Source: an uncultured Flavobacteriales bacterium (lineage in GTDB: Bacteria > Bacteroidota > Bacteroidia > Flavobacteriales_G > Salibacteraceae). Taken from it: a stretch of DNA of 64,000 nucleotides. Below, piece by piece: positions 52,663 to 61,898 of this stretch. Every line of letters starts with the position of its first letter. The first letter of the stretch is position 1. Position numbers and translations under genes: made by a program. The stretch covers positions 1-64,000 of the forward strand of contig CALCCE010000264.1 of assembly GCA_937899835.1 (NCBI GenBank), read 5' to 3'. The notes under the pieces were generated by a model that saw only the letters and a list, made by a program, of their open reading frames with translations, was not told the DNA's origin and did no database searches.

Positions 52663-55224
52663 ATGCCTAAACTCTTTACCCTGCTTGCAAGTTTTTTATT
52701 TTCCGGTAGTCTGTTTGCTCAGATTACCACCTTTCCCTACACCGAAAACTTCGACTCTTTTCCTTTCGACGATTTGATCATTCAGCCCGGAGCTGAACCC
52801 AACCTTTTTCCCAACAACTGGACCAACGTACAAACGGGCGATGACCCTCAAGATTGGTATGGCCGCACCGTAGGAACCGCATCGGGGAATACCGGACCGG
52901 ACTTTGATCACACCTCCGGGTCGGGAGTGTATGTATATGTAGAAGATGGATTTGGAAACAACGACAGTGTTCGGTTGGTGAGCCCCACCATGGATATTTC
53001 AAGCCTCGCTAATCCCCGGCTTACTTATTGGGTACACAGCAACGAAGCCGCTGCCAGTGTAATTTCCAATTTGATGACCGTGGATGTTTTTTACAACGGT
53101 AGTTGGAACATAGGAGTAGATGTTGTGGGCCATATTGGCACCACCTGGACCCGAAGGGTGGTAAATCTCAGTGCTTATCCAGGGGTTATTCAAATACGGT
53201 TCAGTGTCAACAACAGCACCACGACTTTCACCCACGACATCGCCATTGACGATTTCCGGGTATTTGATTTTCCACAGCACGATGCCGGCATCGGCGAAGC
53301 CAACGTCTACACCAGCGAGTATTACATGACTCCGCTCAACCAGGCACAAGGCTACACTTTCGACGGACAGGTAGAGAATGCCGGTAGCAACAGCATTACT
53401 GGTGTGGAATTGAAGGTGGATGTGACCAATGATGCCGGCACCACCGTACATCAGGATTCGGCCAGTATCGCCAACATCAATAGTGGCAACAGCAGTATCA
53501 TTACGTTGAACGATACTTTTTTCCCGACTGCGGTTGATACCTACCATGCTCAGTTTTTGGTAGACATCAACGAACTGGATACGACAGCATTCAATGATAC
53601 GGCCAACCGCGAATTCATCATTACAGATACCATTATGGCGCGAGAGGACGGCCTGACTACCGGAGGAATTGGCTTCAACGGAGCTACCGGAGAGTTTGGA
53701 CAAATGATGGAAATCTTTACTGCGGACACGCTCACTACGGTAAGCGTATACCTATTAGGACCCACCGCTGGAGACTCATTTAGGGTGAACCTCTACACCT
53801 ATGATACCCTGCCAGGAACCTTGCTGCAAGTATCTTCTACTCAAGTTATTCCAACGGCTACCTCAGATTGGTACACCCTTAGGATGGGATGTGGCGTAGT
53901 GTTGCAGCCCGGCAAATACTTCATAGCTGCGGAGCAGTTGAATACCAACAACGTTTCGATTGGCTATACCAACAACTTTTATACTCCTGACGTCACCTAC
54001 TTCAAATCTGGAACTGCTCCCTGGACCGCCTTTGAAACCGTTCCCTTCTTTGTAAGCCTGTTGATTCGCGCCAATTTTGGCAATGTGCAACCAACCAACA
54101 CCATGGTAACGGCCGCTTCCACGCTACTCTGTCAAGGAGAATCCACGATGTTGACTGCCACCGGTGCTCAACTGTATGATTGGTCGCCGGGAGCAGCAGT
54201 GTCTTCCACTTCGGGTGATACAGTGATGGCGTCTCCAAGTTCTACGCAATGGATTTATGTGACCGGTACCGATGGCTACGGTTGCTCGCCAACCACGGAT
54301 TCGGTGCAGATCAACATCAACCCCAGCCCCGCAGTCAATTTGGGCAACGATACCACCATTTGCGCCAATGTGCAGATTCCGCTGATTGCGCCTACCGGTT
54401 TGTCTTCTTATCAGTGGTCGGATGGCACTTCGGGCAGTTCGATACAGGTAAGTGCAGTGGGAACGTATACGGTTACCGTAACCGATGGCCTGGGATGTAC
54501 CAATACCGATTCTATCGAAATTACCAACGATACCGTTCCGGTGATTGATTTGGGCAACGACACGGCCGTTTGTGATGGCTTTGCGATCTCGTTGGTGGCT
54601 CCCGGCACCTGGAGCGCTTATTCCTGGTCCAATGGAAACTCTGGTCCGGTGGCGCTCTTCAATACTGCTGGTTTTCATTTCTTAACCGTAACCGACGGCA
54701 ATGGATGCCAAGGGTTCGACTCATTAGAATTGGTGCTTTTTCCCAAACCTCCCATCAACCTGGGCAACGACACCAACATTTTCGACAACATTCCGGCAGT
54801 GCTCGATCCGGGGCCGGGCTACGTTACCTACACCTGGTCTACCAACGCCAATTCGCAAACCATCACCGTTTCTGATCCGGGAGCCTATTGGGTGAGTGTG
54901 GTGGATACCGCAGGCTGTACCAATACCGATACCATTGTTATTGGAGTGGTGCCCAATGGCATCGACGAGTTGGGCAAGGAGGTAAATGCCTTGATTTTCC
55001 CCAACCCGGCTCAATACCAACTCAACATTCAAATCACTGGCCTGCCCAACCTGCCACTGCAATTGGAATTGATGGATTTGCAAGGCCGGGCGGTTTTGTC
55101 GCGGCAATATGTGGGCAGCACCATCAATGAACAACTGGAATTAGAGGGCCTACCTTCTGGTACTTATCTGTTGCGGTTGACCAACCGAAATGGTACGCTA
55201 ACGGAACGCATTGTAGTGCGGTAG
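52663..55224 (+). CDS. T9SS-sorted multi-domain secreted protein
   Basis: An 853-residue secreted protein. The signal peptide ends at FAQ (residue 18-20). Residues about 20-200 form a MAM/choice-of-anchor J-like jelly roll (FPYTENFDSFP; VRLVSPTMDISS), then a CARDB-like beta domain, a second jelly-roll-like domain, and three Ig-like repeats each beginning with LGNDT. The last 80 residues are a T9SS type A sorting domain (LIFPNPAQYQ, LMDLQGRAVL, GTYLLRLTNRNG). The start is ATG 52663; the frame is open 90 bases further upstream but lacks a signal there. It ends at a terminator at 55256. Confidence 0.86.
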   Translation: MPKLFTLLASFLFSGSLFAQITTFPYTENFDSFPFDDLIIQPGAEPNLFPNNWTNVQTGDDPQDWYGRTVGTASGNTGPDFDHTSGSGVYVYVEDGFGNNDSVRLVSPTMDISSLANPRLTYWVHSNEAAASVISNLMTVDVFYNGSWNIGVDVVGHIGTTWTRRVVNLSAYPGVIQIRFSVNNSTTTFTHDIAIDDFRVFDFPQHDAGIGEANVYTSEYYMTPLNQAQGYTFDGQVENAGSNSITGVELKVDVTNDAGTTVHQDSASIANINSGNSSIITLNDTFFPTAVDTYHAQFLVDINELDTTAFNDTANREFIITDTIMAREDGLTTGGIGFNGATGEFGQMMEIFTADTLTTVSVYLLGPTAGDSFRVNLYTYDTLPGTLLQVSSTQVIPTATSDWYTLRMGCGVVLQPGKYFIAAEQLNTNNVSIGYTNNFYTPDVTYFKSGTAPWTAFETVPFFVSLLIRANFGNVQPTNTMVTAASTLLCQGESTMLTATGAQLYDWSPGAAVSSTSGDTVMASPSSTQWIYVTGTDGYGCSPTTDSVQININPSPAVNLGNDTTICANVQIPLIAPTGLSSYQWSDGTSGSSIQVSAVGTYTVTVTDGLGCTNTDSIEITNDTVPVIDLGNDTAVCDGFAISLVAPGTWSAYSWSNGNSGPVALFNTAGFHFLTVTDGNGCQGFDSLELVLFPKPPINLGNDTNIFDNIPAVLDPGPGYVTYTWSTNANSQTITVSDPGAYWVSVVDTAGCTNTDTIVIGVVPNGIDELGKEVNALIFPNPAQYQLNIQITGLPNLPLQLELMDLQGRAVLSRQYVGSTINEQLELEGLPSGTYLLRLTNRNGTLTERIVVR

Positions 55225-55255
55225 CGTTACGCAATCATAACAATCTTGATGACCG

Positions 55256-55290
55256 AGGGCGGCCCATTTTGTGGCTGCCCTTTGTTTTTG
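55256..55290 (+). terminator. Terminator of the T9SS multi-domain gene
   Basis: A nine-base stem with one G-T pair (55256-55264 with 55273-55281) is followed by TTTGTTTTTG. Confidence 0.78.
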
Positions 55291-55308
55291 GGCAAACTCC
55301 CGGGCGAT

Positions 55309-55340
55309 TTTGACAAAAAGACGAGGAATGCTTACATTTG
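55309..55340 (+). promoter_or_regulatory. Promoter of rpsF-rpsR-rplI
   Basis: TTTG at 55309-55312, 20 bases, then TACATTTG at 55333-55340, 44 bases before the rpsF ATG. Confidence 0.65.
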
Positions 55341-55384
55341 CAGCCCCAATTTTGGGCGATTAGTTAAACCAATTTTAAACAACC

Positions 55385-55732
55385 ATGACCAACCGGTATG
55401 AGACTGTTTTCATTATGACTCCCGTTTTGTCTGAAGATCAGACAAAGGAAACAGTCGACAAATTTCAAAATTACCTGAAGGAAAATGGCGCCAAGATCGT
55501 GCACGAAGACCACTGGGGTTTGCGCAAATTGGCCTATCCAATTCAGAAAAAATCCACCGGTTTCTATCACCTGATCGAGTTTGAAGCAGAAGGTTCAATC
55601 ATTTCAGGTCTGGAGACTACTTACAAACGCGATGAGCGCATCTTGCGCTTCCTTTCCATGAAAATGGAGAAGCACGCCATCGTTTATGCTGAAAAACGTC
55701 GTAGCAAAGCGGCAGAAAAAGTGAACTCCTAA
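55385..55732 (+). CDS. rpsF: 30S ribosomal protein S6
   Basis: A 115-residue protein that binds 16S rRNA with S18. [16 protein letters not shown] at the start and the conserved [22 protein letters not shown] match S6. It is first in rpsF-rpsR-rplI; no priB or ssb gene lies between, unlike in many other bacteria. Confidence 0.96.
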   Translation: MTNRYETVFIMTPVLSEDQTKETVDKFQNYLKENGAKIVHEDHWGLRKLAYPIQKKSTGFYHLIEFEAEGSIISGLETTYKRDERILRFLSMKMEKHAIVYAEKRRSKAAEKVNS

Positions 55733-55744
55733 TCTGCGAACATT

Positions 55745-56014
55745 ATGGCTGAAAATTCATCAGAAATCCGCTACCTCACCCCGATCAACATCGAGGTGAA
55801 GAAGTCTAAGTACTGCCGGTTTCGCAAAAACCGGATCAAGTACATCGATTACAAAGATCCCAAGTTCCTCATCAAGTTCGTGAACGAGCAAGGCAAGATT
55901 CTGCCCCGTCGGGTTACCGGAACTTCCCTGAAGTACCAGCGCAAAGTGGCCAAGGCCGTGAAGCGTGCCCGTCACCTGGCATTGATGCCTTATGTAGGAG
56001 ACATGCTAAAGTAA
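55745..56014 (+). CDS. rpsR: 30S ribosomal protein S18
   Basis: An 89-residue protein. [17 protein letters not shown], then [31 protein letters not shown], is the S18 signature. It has the single-Cys start region seen in non-zinc or C- forms. It starts 12 bases after rpsF. Confidence 0.96.
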   Translation: MAENSSEIRYLTPINIEVKKSKYCRFRKNRIKYIDYKDPKFLIKFVNEQGKILPRRVTGTSLKYQRKVAKAVKRARHLALMPYVGDMLK

Positions 56015-56020
56015 GGAGGT
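56013..56020 (+). promoter_or_regulatory. Strong Shine-Dalgarno site of rplI
   Basis: AAGGAGGT lies six bases before the rplI ATG and overlaps the rpsR stop. Such a full match is unusual here, since most genes in the window have no Shine-Dalgarno sequence. Confidence 0.7.
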
Positions 56021-56026
56021 AGAGTT

Positions 56027-56473
56027 ATGGAAATTATTCTGAAACAAACCATCCCTAACCTGGGATACAAAGACGACCTCGTTACCGTAAAAGACGGCTA
56101 CGGTCGCAATTACCTCATTCCGAAGGGAATGGCCATCTTGGCTACTACTTCCGCTAAAAAAATGCGTGAAGAAACCTTGCGTCAGCGCTCACACAAAGAG
56201 CAACGCGTGTTGGATGAAGCCAATGCAGTGGCCGCCCAACTGGTCAAAGCTGAGATTAGAGTTGGCGCCAAAGTGGGCGAGTCTGGAAAAATCTTTGGCT
56301 CGGTGAACACCGTACAATTGGCGGAAGCGCTTCAGATTGCCGGCTTGGAAATTGATCGTAAAACCATCGTTATCAAAAACGAACCGATCAAAGAAGTGGG
56401 CACCTACGAAGCCGAAGTGGTATTGCACCGCGATGTAAAACAAATCATCACTTTTGAAGTAATCGAAGAGTAA
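56027..56473 (+). CDS. rplI: 50S ribosomal protein L9
   Basis: A 148-residue protein that binds 23S rRNA. The N-terminal domain (MEIILKQTIPNLGYKDDLVTVKDGYGRNYLIPKG is diagnostic, in part) is joined by a helix to the C-terminal domain ending IITFEVIEE. It is the last gene of the S6-S18-L9 group, followed by a terminator. Confidence 0.96.
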   Translation: MEIILKQTIPNLGYKDDLVTVKDGYGRNYLIPKGMAILATTSAKKMREETLRQRSHKEQRVLDEANAVAAQLVKAEIRVGAKVGESGKIFGSVNTVQLAEALQIAGLEIDRKTIVIKNEPIKEVGTYEAEVVLHRDVKQIITFEVIEE

Positions 56474-56500
56474 TCCCGATTGTTTCGAACCTCATACGAA

Positions 56501-56530
56501 GGGCGGTTTCAGTAGAAGCCGCCCTTTTTT
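56501..56530 (+). terminator. Terminator of rplI
   Basis: A ten-base stem with one G-T pair (56501-56510 with 56515-56524), AGTA loop and a T run. Confidence 0.85.
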
Positions 56531-56556
56531 GTTGGCCAAAGGCCAATAAAAAATGC

Positions 56557-57792
56557 TTATTCGTGACGCAGGGCCTCAATAGGATCGAGTTGTGAGGCCT
56601 TTACTGCCGGATAATAGCCCGAAACAATGCCTACCAGAGCACAGGTGAGTACACCACCCAAAATCCAATCCCACGGAATGAGGAAACCGGTGCCCGAGGT
56701 AAAGGCCAGGATATTGCCAATCAGAATGCCCAATACCACGCCCATGGCGCCTCCCATCTGGCAAATCAAGATGGCTTCCATCAAAAACTGGCTCCGAATG
56801 GTTTTTTTGGGTGCCCCCAGCGCTTTTCGAGTGCCGATTTCACGGGTGCGCTCGGTAACCGAAACCAGCATAATGTTCATCACCGCTACTGCTGCTCCCA
56901 GCAAAGTAATGACAGCAATGAGGGTAGCCATCAAAGTGATGCTGCTAAGGTTTTCGATCAACAATTCGGAAAGACTATCGCTTCTGCGAACGATAAAATT
57001 ATCCTTTTCCCGCAAAGGAACCCGTCGGAGAATCCGCATCAGGCCCGTAGCCTCGCTAACCGCGGGGGTGAGTTGATCGGGTGAGTAAGCGATGACATTG
57101 AGCGAATAAGATAAGTTAGCGCTACCATAATATTGCCGGGAAGCCGCCACCGGAAGAAAACACACCCGATCAGCCCCCATTTGTACGCTCGATCCCTTTT
57201 CGGCCAATACGCCGATGACCCTGAATTTTCCATTGCCGGTACTGATGACCTTGTCCAGCGGATCGACGTAGGGAAATAAATTTTCGGCCAACTCTTTGCC
57301 CAATATGCATACGTGGGCATTGGCTTTGAGGTCTTGTTCCGAAATGTTGCGTCCGTATTTTACGTTGTATCCGGCGGTGCTCAGGTAATTTTCATCTACC
57401 CCAAAAATGGTAACGTTGGGCTTTGACTTTTTGCCGCGATAGGTCAATGTAGCGCCAAAAGTGGCCCGGTGGAAAAAGGAAACATCGCTCGGATAATCAA
57501 AGCGCTGCTTAAAATCAAGCGCTTGAGAATAGGTAATGGGAGGGTCGGGTTTTCGACTGATCCCATCCTGGAAAATTCGATTTTGACTGGTTCGGATGGT
57601 AAACGTGTTGGCCCCCATGAGCGAAAGCTCCGAAGACAAACTCAGCTTAATGCTGTCGATGGCGGTGAGAATGCCCACCAAAGCCGTGATGCCAATGGCA
57701 ATAATGGCCATGGTAATGAGTGCCCGTAACAATTGGCTGCGGATCGAACGCAGGGCAATTCTAAAGTTTTCAATGGCGAGTCGACGGGTCAT
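56557..57792 (-). CDS. MacB-like ABC transporter permease
   Basis: A 411-residue FtsX/MacB permease: an N-terminal membrane helix (about 18-45), a periplasmic MacB_PCD domain, and three C-terminal helices (about 285-310, 335-365, 375-400). The conserved ERTREIGTRKALGA lies near residue 314. No ATPase gene is adjacent, so it must pair with one encoded elsewhere. Its upstream region of 448 bases contains a minus-facing -7 box and terminator that may control it. Confidence 0.9.
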   Translation of the reverse strand: MTRRLAIENFRIALRSIRSQLLRALITMAIIAIGITALVGILTAIDSIKLSLSSELSLMGANTFTIRTSQNRIFQDGISRKPDPPITYSQALDFKQRFDYPSDVSFFHRATFGATLTYRGKKSKPNVTIFGVDENYLSTAGYNVKYGRNISEQDLKANAHVCILGKELAENLFPYVDPLDKVISTGNGKFRVIGVLAEKGSSVQMGADRVCFLPVAASRQYYGSANLSYSLNVIAYSPDQLTPAVSEATGLMRILRRVPLREKDNFIVRRSDSLSELLIENLSSITLMATLIAVITLLGAAVAVMNIMLVSVTERTREIGTRKALGAPKKTIRSQFLMEAILICQMGGAMGVVLGILIGNILAFTSGTGFLIPWDWILGGVLTCALVGIVSGYYPAVKASQLDPIEALRHE

Positions 57793-57960
57793 GGTTAAGG
57801 GAAATTCCGAGCATCAAAGGGTGCCTGCAAGGTAAGAAATTATGGGCCCTTCAGCGTTTCATGCAGAGTATGGCAATTGTATCTTTTAATCCAATCGAGT
57901 TGGTTGCCCATTTGTTTCCCGACCAAAAGGTGTGCGGAAAAACGCAAAGGCATATAAAAG

Positions 57961-57988
57961 AAAAAGGCTCCCGGATGGGTGCCTTTTT
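57961..57988 (-). terminator. Terminator-like hairpin upstream of the ABC permease
   Basis: A twelve-base stem with one T-T mismatch (57961-57972 with 57977-57988), GGAT loop. On the minus strand it is followed by TTTTTCTTTT, a good U-tract, so it most likely stops minus-strand transcripts. Confidence 0.6.
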
Positions 57989-58091
57989 CGTTCTAACCTA
58001 AACCAAACCTCTGATTAGAAAAAACTGCTCAGGGGGATGTAAAATTTCATCGCTTTGGGTGGATGAAAGACCCTAATTCTGCCTATGAATC

Positions 58092-58123
58092 CAAAAATAG
58101 GAGCAGGCCTCAGATTTGACAAT
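58092..58123 (-). promoter_or_regulatory. Candidate minus-strand promoter ahead of the hairpin
   Basis: Minus strand: ATTG (58120-58123), 20 bases, TATTTTTG (58092-58099). It faces the hairpin at 57961 and the ABC permease at 57792. Confidence 0.4.
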
Positions 58124-58202
58124 GCACAATGAGGGTTCGGCCGAATCTTAAAGGTAAGTGGCAGCTATTGCAATAATGCGGAAAGAGCTAAGCATAAAAT
58201 CC

Positions 58203-58210
58203 TATTTTTG
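58203..58210 (+). promoter_or_regulatory. -7 box of hemE (TATTTTTG)
   Basis: TATTTTTG ends 30 bases before the hemE ATG; the -33 position has no good TTTG. Confidence 0.45.
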
Positions 58211-58240
58211 GCCCCGATTTGCTTCTGAAGCCATCAGGTA

Positions 58241-59269
58241 ATGGAACTGACCAACGATTTATTTTTGAGAGCAGCTCGCGGTGAAGCCGTTGAGCGTACC
58301 CCCGTTTGGCTCATGCGTCAGGCGGGCCGCATCTTGCCCGAATACCGTGCCGTAAGGGGACGATTATCTGGTTTTAAAGAGTTGGTTTCTACTCCTGAAC
58401 TGGCTTGCGAAGTTACCCTGCAACCCGTGGACCTGCTTGGCGTAGATGCGGCCATCATCTTTTCAGACATTTTGGTGATTCCTGAGGCGATGGGCCTCGA
58501 CTACGAAATGATTGAGAAGAAGGGACCGTGGTTTGAAAAAACGGTCGCTTCTGAAGCCGACCTGAACCAGTTGCGGGAAGCCGACCCGGAAGAAGGCCTC
58601 CACTATGTGTTGGAAGCCATCCGCCTCACCAAACAGGAATTGAACGGCCGCGTGCCGTTGATCGGTTTTGCAGGCGCCCCGTGGACCATTTTCTGCTACA
58701 TGGTAGAAGGACAAGGATCGAAAACCTTCTCCAAGGCCAGAAAAATGCTGCAACAGCAACCAGCATTGTCTCACCGCTTGCTCGATCTTATTACCCGCAG
58801 CACCATTCGCTACCTCAAAGCGCAAATTGAGGTTGGTGCCGATTTGGTGCAGGTGTTCGACAGTTGGGCGGGCATCTTAGGACCACATTTGTACCGCACG
58901 TTTGCTTTGCCTTATCTCCAGCAGATTTGTGACGCCATTCAGGAAGCACCGATCACCGTTTTCGCCAAAGGGGCCTATTATGCCCTCCCGGAATTGGGGC
59001 AACTCGATTGCCAGGTGATTGGCCTCGATTGGTGCATGGATGTTGCCCAAGCCAGAGCAGCTGTAGGGCCCGAAAAATCCCTTCAGGGAAATTTGGACCC
59101 ATCTTTGTTATATGCACCCAAACCGGACCTAAAACGTGCCGTCAAAATAATGATGGACGATTTTGGAAGTCGTGGCCATATTGCTAATTTAGGGCACGGC
59201 GTATATCCGGATACTGACCCGGAACAGGTCAAATTTTTCATCCAAACCGTTAAGGAACATAAATTTTGA
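58241..59269 (+). CDS. hemE: Uroporphyrinogen decarboxylase
   Basis: Decarboxylates uroporphyrinogen III to coproporphyrinogen III in haem synthesis. The 342-residue protein has [10 protein letters not shown] near residue 21, [16 protein letters not shown] near 138 and the C-terminal [11 protein letters not shown]. The OmpA-family gene begins a few bases after the stop and may be read on the same transcript. Confidence 0.96.
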   Translation: MELTNDLFLRAARGEAVERTPVWLMRQAGRILPEYRAVRGRLSGFKELVSTPELACEVTLQPVDLLGVDAAIIFSDILVIPEAMGLDYEMIEKKGPWFEKTVASEADLNQLREADPEEGLHYVLEAIRLTKQELNGRVPLIGFAGAPWTIFCYMVEGQGSKTFSKARKMLQQQPALSHRLLDLITRSTIRYLKAQIEVGADLVQVFDSWAGILGPHLYRTFALPYLQQICDAIQEAPITVFAKGAYYALPELGQLDCQVIGLDWCMDVAQARAAVGPEKSLQGNLDPSLLYAPKPDLKRAVKIMMDDFGSRGHIANLGHGVYPDTDPEQVKFFIQTVKEHKF

Positions 59270-59274
59270 AACTG

Positions 59275-60423
59275 ATGAAGAAACTTCATTTTATTCTCCC
59301 CGCAGTGGGCATAATGTTGATGGCCTCCACGGCGATGGCCCAAAACAATTTGGTGCCCAATGGAAGTTTTGACAATGTGAGTGGAAGGGTTAAACGGGCT
59401 GGTTCCATTTCAATGGCTGAGCCATGGTATTCGCCGACCGATGTTCAGGCCGACCTTTTTTCTAAAAGCGCCAAAGGCGATTTTAGTGCTCCCGAAAATA
59501 TGTATGGCCGCGAGGTCCCCGAAGATGGCGATAACTACGCCGGCTTCGTAGCTTGGAGCTACCGCGATGCTTCCCCCCGTTCTTACCTCACCGTAGAGCT
59601 GGACAAACCGCTTACTGAAGGCAAAATTTACTGTGTGAAATTCATGGTGAGCCTGAGCGATATCAGTAAATACGCGGTCAACAACATAGGGGCTTACCTC
59701 AGTACCAAAAAGGTGACGGTAAAAGACCTCAACAACAACTCGATTGAGCCGCAGGTCATGCACTCCGCCAACAAGATCTACGACGATCAGTATTACTGGC
59801 AAACCATTTGCCAAACCTTCAAAAGCAGTGGTAAAGAAAAATACCTGACCATTGGCAATTTTGCCGCTCAGGACTTGGTGAAAACCAAGAAATTGAGGCG
59901 TCCGAAAGGCTTCACTACGCCTCAGATTGGCAATTCTTACTACTACATCGAAAACGTTTCGATCATCAACATGGCCGAAGTAGATGGCGATTGTGCCTGT
60001 GGTGCTGATGCCGAAGATGAAGCGGCCATGAATGTGGTGTACAACCAGAACGTGAGTGATGAGATGGACATCGACGACAAAGGCATGCTGGAACTGCAAA
60101 AGATCTTTTTCGAGTCCAATTCTTCCAAGTTAGATGCTACGCCATCTGAGGCGATGGGCAAGGCCGTAAAAGTATTGAAGGCCAACCCTTCCATGAAAGT
60201 GGAGATAATGGGCCATGCCGATGCCATTGAGCAAGCCAAAGACAAAGGCGATTTGTCGATGGCACGTGCAGAGGCCGTGAAAACCTTCTTGGTTGAAAAC
60301 GGAGTGGCGGCCTCGCAGCTCACTGTAAAAGGATACAAAGACCAGCAACCGGCTACCGAGGACGGTAGCACGCAGGGGCTGGCACAAAACCGAAGGGTGA
60401 CGTTCAAAGTAATGTCGCCCTAA
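59275..60423 (+). CDS. OmpA-family peptidoglycan-associated protein
   Basis: A 382-residue protein with a signal peptide ending at AMAQN (near residue 21). A jelly-roll-like domain (about 25-230) precedes the OmpA C-terminal domain, where FFESNSSKLDATPS, IMGHADAIE and LAQNRRVTFKV show the peptidoglycan-binding motif. It probably anchors or senses the cell wall at the outer membrane. A TTG overlapping the hemE stop (59266) gives a longer frame; the ATG with the signal peptide is preferred. Confidence 0.88.
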   Translation: MKKLHFILPAVGIMLMASTAMAQNNLVPNGSFDNVSGRVKRAGSISMAEPWYSPTDVQADLFSKSAKGDFSAPENMYGREVPEDGDNYAGFVAWSYRDASPRSYLTVELDKPLTEGKIYCVKFMVSLSDISKYAVNNIGAYLSTKKVTVKDLNNNSIEPQVMHSANKIYDDQYYWQTICQTFKSSGKEKYLTIGNFAAQDLVKTKKLRRPKGFTTPQIGNSYYYIENVSIINMAEVDGDCACGADAEDEAAMNVVYNQNVSDEMDIDDKGMLELQKIFFESNSSKLDATPSEAMGKAVKVLKANPSMKVEIMGHADAIEQAKDKGDLSMARAEAVKTFLVENGVAASQLTVKGYKDQQPATEDGSTQGLAQNRRVTFKVMSP

Positions 60424-60444
60424 GGGCTCCCGTCAATGAAAAAG

Positions 60445-60479
60445 AAAGGGTGACTTCTCGCTGAAGTGACCCTTTTTTT
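60445..60479 (+). terminator. Terminator of hemE-OmpA group
   Basis: A stem of about 13 pairs with one mismatch (60445-60457 with 60463-60475) is followed by a T run. Confidence 0.8.
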
Positions 60480-60521
60480 ATGCACTTGGAACGTAGCATT
60501 CATAGGTTTATCTTGCGAAAC

Positions 60522-61880
60522 ATGGAAAAAGGAAGCAAACGCGTAAAAAACGCCTGGGCGTTTTACGATTGGGCCAATTCGGTCTACTCGCTCATCATCA
60601 CTTCAGCGGTTTTTCCACTCTACTACGCCAGTGCAACCAGCAAAAAAGAGCTTGCCAACCATACCGAGCGTATGGTGGATGGCGAAACAGTACACTACAT
60701 CACGTTTTTCGGTGTCGAATTCGTCAACACCGCCATCACGTCTTACCTCTATTCGTTTTCTTTTCTGGTGGTTGCGGCCATGATCCCCCTGCTTACCGGA
60801 ATTGCCGACTACAGCGGAAAAAAACGCTTGTTCCTGCGCATATTTGCCTACATCGGTTCCCTTTCCTGTATTGCACTCTATTTTTTCGATGCCAATCAAT
60901 TGGAGTTGAGTTTGATTCCATTGTTCACTGCCAGTATTGGTTTTTGGGGCAGCATGGTGTTTTACAATTCTTACTTGCCCGAAATCGCTTCTTTAGATGA
61001 GCAAGATAAACTCAGCGCCAAAGGCTACACCCTTGGTTATCTGGGCAGTGTTTTACTAATGATCCTTTGCATGGTGCTTTGTATGCCATTTGGGTTCAAT
61101 CAGGAGTGGAACCTCGCTTTTCTATTAGTAGGTGTTTGGTGGCTGGTGGGTACTCAAATCGTACTTTCCTTTCTGCCCGAAAACTCCGCTGGCCAGCAAC
61201 CGGTCCCTGGCAAAAGTATGGTGCTCATGGGGTTTGTAGAGCTGCAAAAGGTTTTCCGCCAACTGCAAAAGTTGAAGCGCCTGAAGCGCTACCAAGCCGC
61301 ATTTTTTGTGTACAGCATGGGCGTGCAAACCGTGATGCTCATGGCCACTTTTTTTGGTGCTAAAGCCATCAACTGGCCCATTGATCCCGAAACCGGAGAG
61401 CAAGACGACTCAGGTTTGGTGGTGGCCATCCTCATTATTCAGTTGGTGGCGGGCATTGGTGCCTATTTCATGGCGTGGCTGGCGAAGCGCATGGGCAACA
61501 TCAACGTATTGAAAATTACGGTAGGCCTCTGGGCACTCATCTGTTTGATGGCCTACGTGATTCACGAGCCCATCGAATTTTATGTCCTGGCGGGTTTCGT
61601 CGGCTTTGTGATGGGCGGCATTCAATCCATGTCGCGCTCTACCTACTCCAAGTTTTTGCCCGAAACCAAAGACCACGCCAGCTTCTTCAGCTACTTTGAC
61701 GTGTTGGAAAAATTGGGCATTGTGATTGGTGCCTTCCTCTACGGATTTATTGAGGATTTGACGGGAAGCATGCGAAATTCAGCACTTGTTCTCACCGTGT
61801 TTTTTGTTGTAGGCTTCATTTTACTGACCTTTGTGCCGAAAAATGAAACGAAGGTCGACGATTCCATTGTGGAAGCTTGA
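60522..61880 (+). CDS. MFS transporter, UMF1/Atg22-like
   Basis: A 452-residue membrane protein with about 12 membrane segments and the family's early WAFYDWANSVYSLIIT. The related yeast Atg22 exports amino acids from the vacuole; the bacterial substrate is unknown. It is preceded by the OmpA terminator, so it has its own promoter (none found). The start ATG 60522 is preferred over 60480. The oxidase gene follows after 18 bases. Confidence 0.87.
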   Translation: MEKGSKRVKNAWAFYDWANSVYSLIITSAVFPLYYASATSKKELANHTERMVDGETVHYITFFGVEFVNTAITSYLYSFSFLVVAAMIPLLTGIADYSGKKRLFLRIFAYIGSLSCIALYFFDANQLELSLIPLFTASIGFWGSMVFYNSYLPEIASLDEQDKLSAKGYTLGYLGSVLLMILCMVLCMPFGFNQEWNLAFLLVGVWWLVGTQIVLSFLPENSAGQQPVPGKSMVLMGFVELQKVFRQLQKLKRLKRYQAAFFVYSMGVQTVMLMATFFGAKAINWPIDPETGEQDDSGLVVAILIIQLVAGIGAYFMAWLAKRMGNINVLKITVGLWALICLMAYVIHEPIEFYVLAGFVGFVMGGIQSMSRSTYSKFLPETKDHASFFSYFDVLEKLGIVIGAFLYGFIEDLTGSMRNSALVLTVFFVVGFILLTFVPKNETKVDDSIVEA

Positions 61881-61898
61881 TTTTCAAGGATTTAGACT

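Larger units (their letters stand above)
57793..58240. other. 448-base intergenic space with candidate leader/ncRNA
   Basis: No reading frame is convincing. It contains a minus-facing -7 box at 58092-58099 with ATTG 20 bases further out, a terminator-like hairpin at 57961-57988 and, near the right end, the hemE -7 box. A transcript from the minus box to the hairpin would be about 125 bases. Confidence 0.4.

Noticed and set aside
55225-56026. A missing ssb or priB gene between rpsF and rpsR
   Set aside because: Many Bacteroidota have rpsF-rpsR-rplI without it; the 12-base gap shows no deletion scar.
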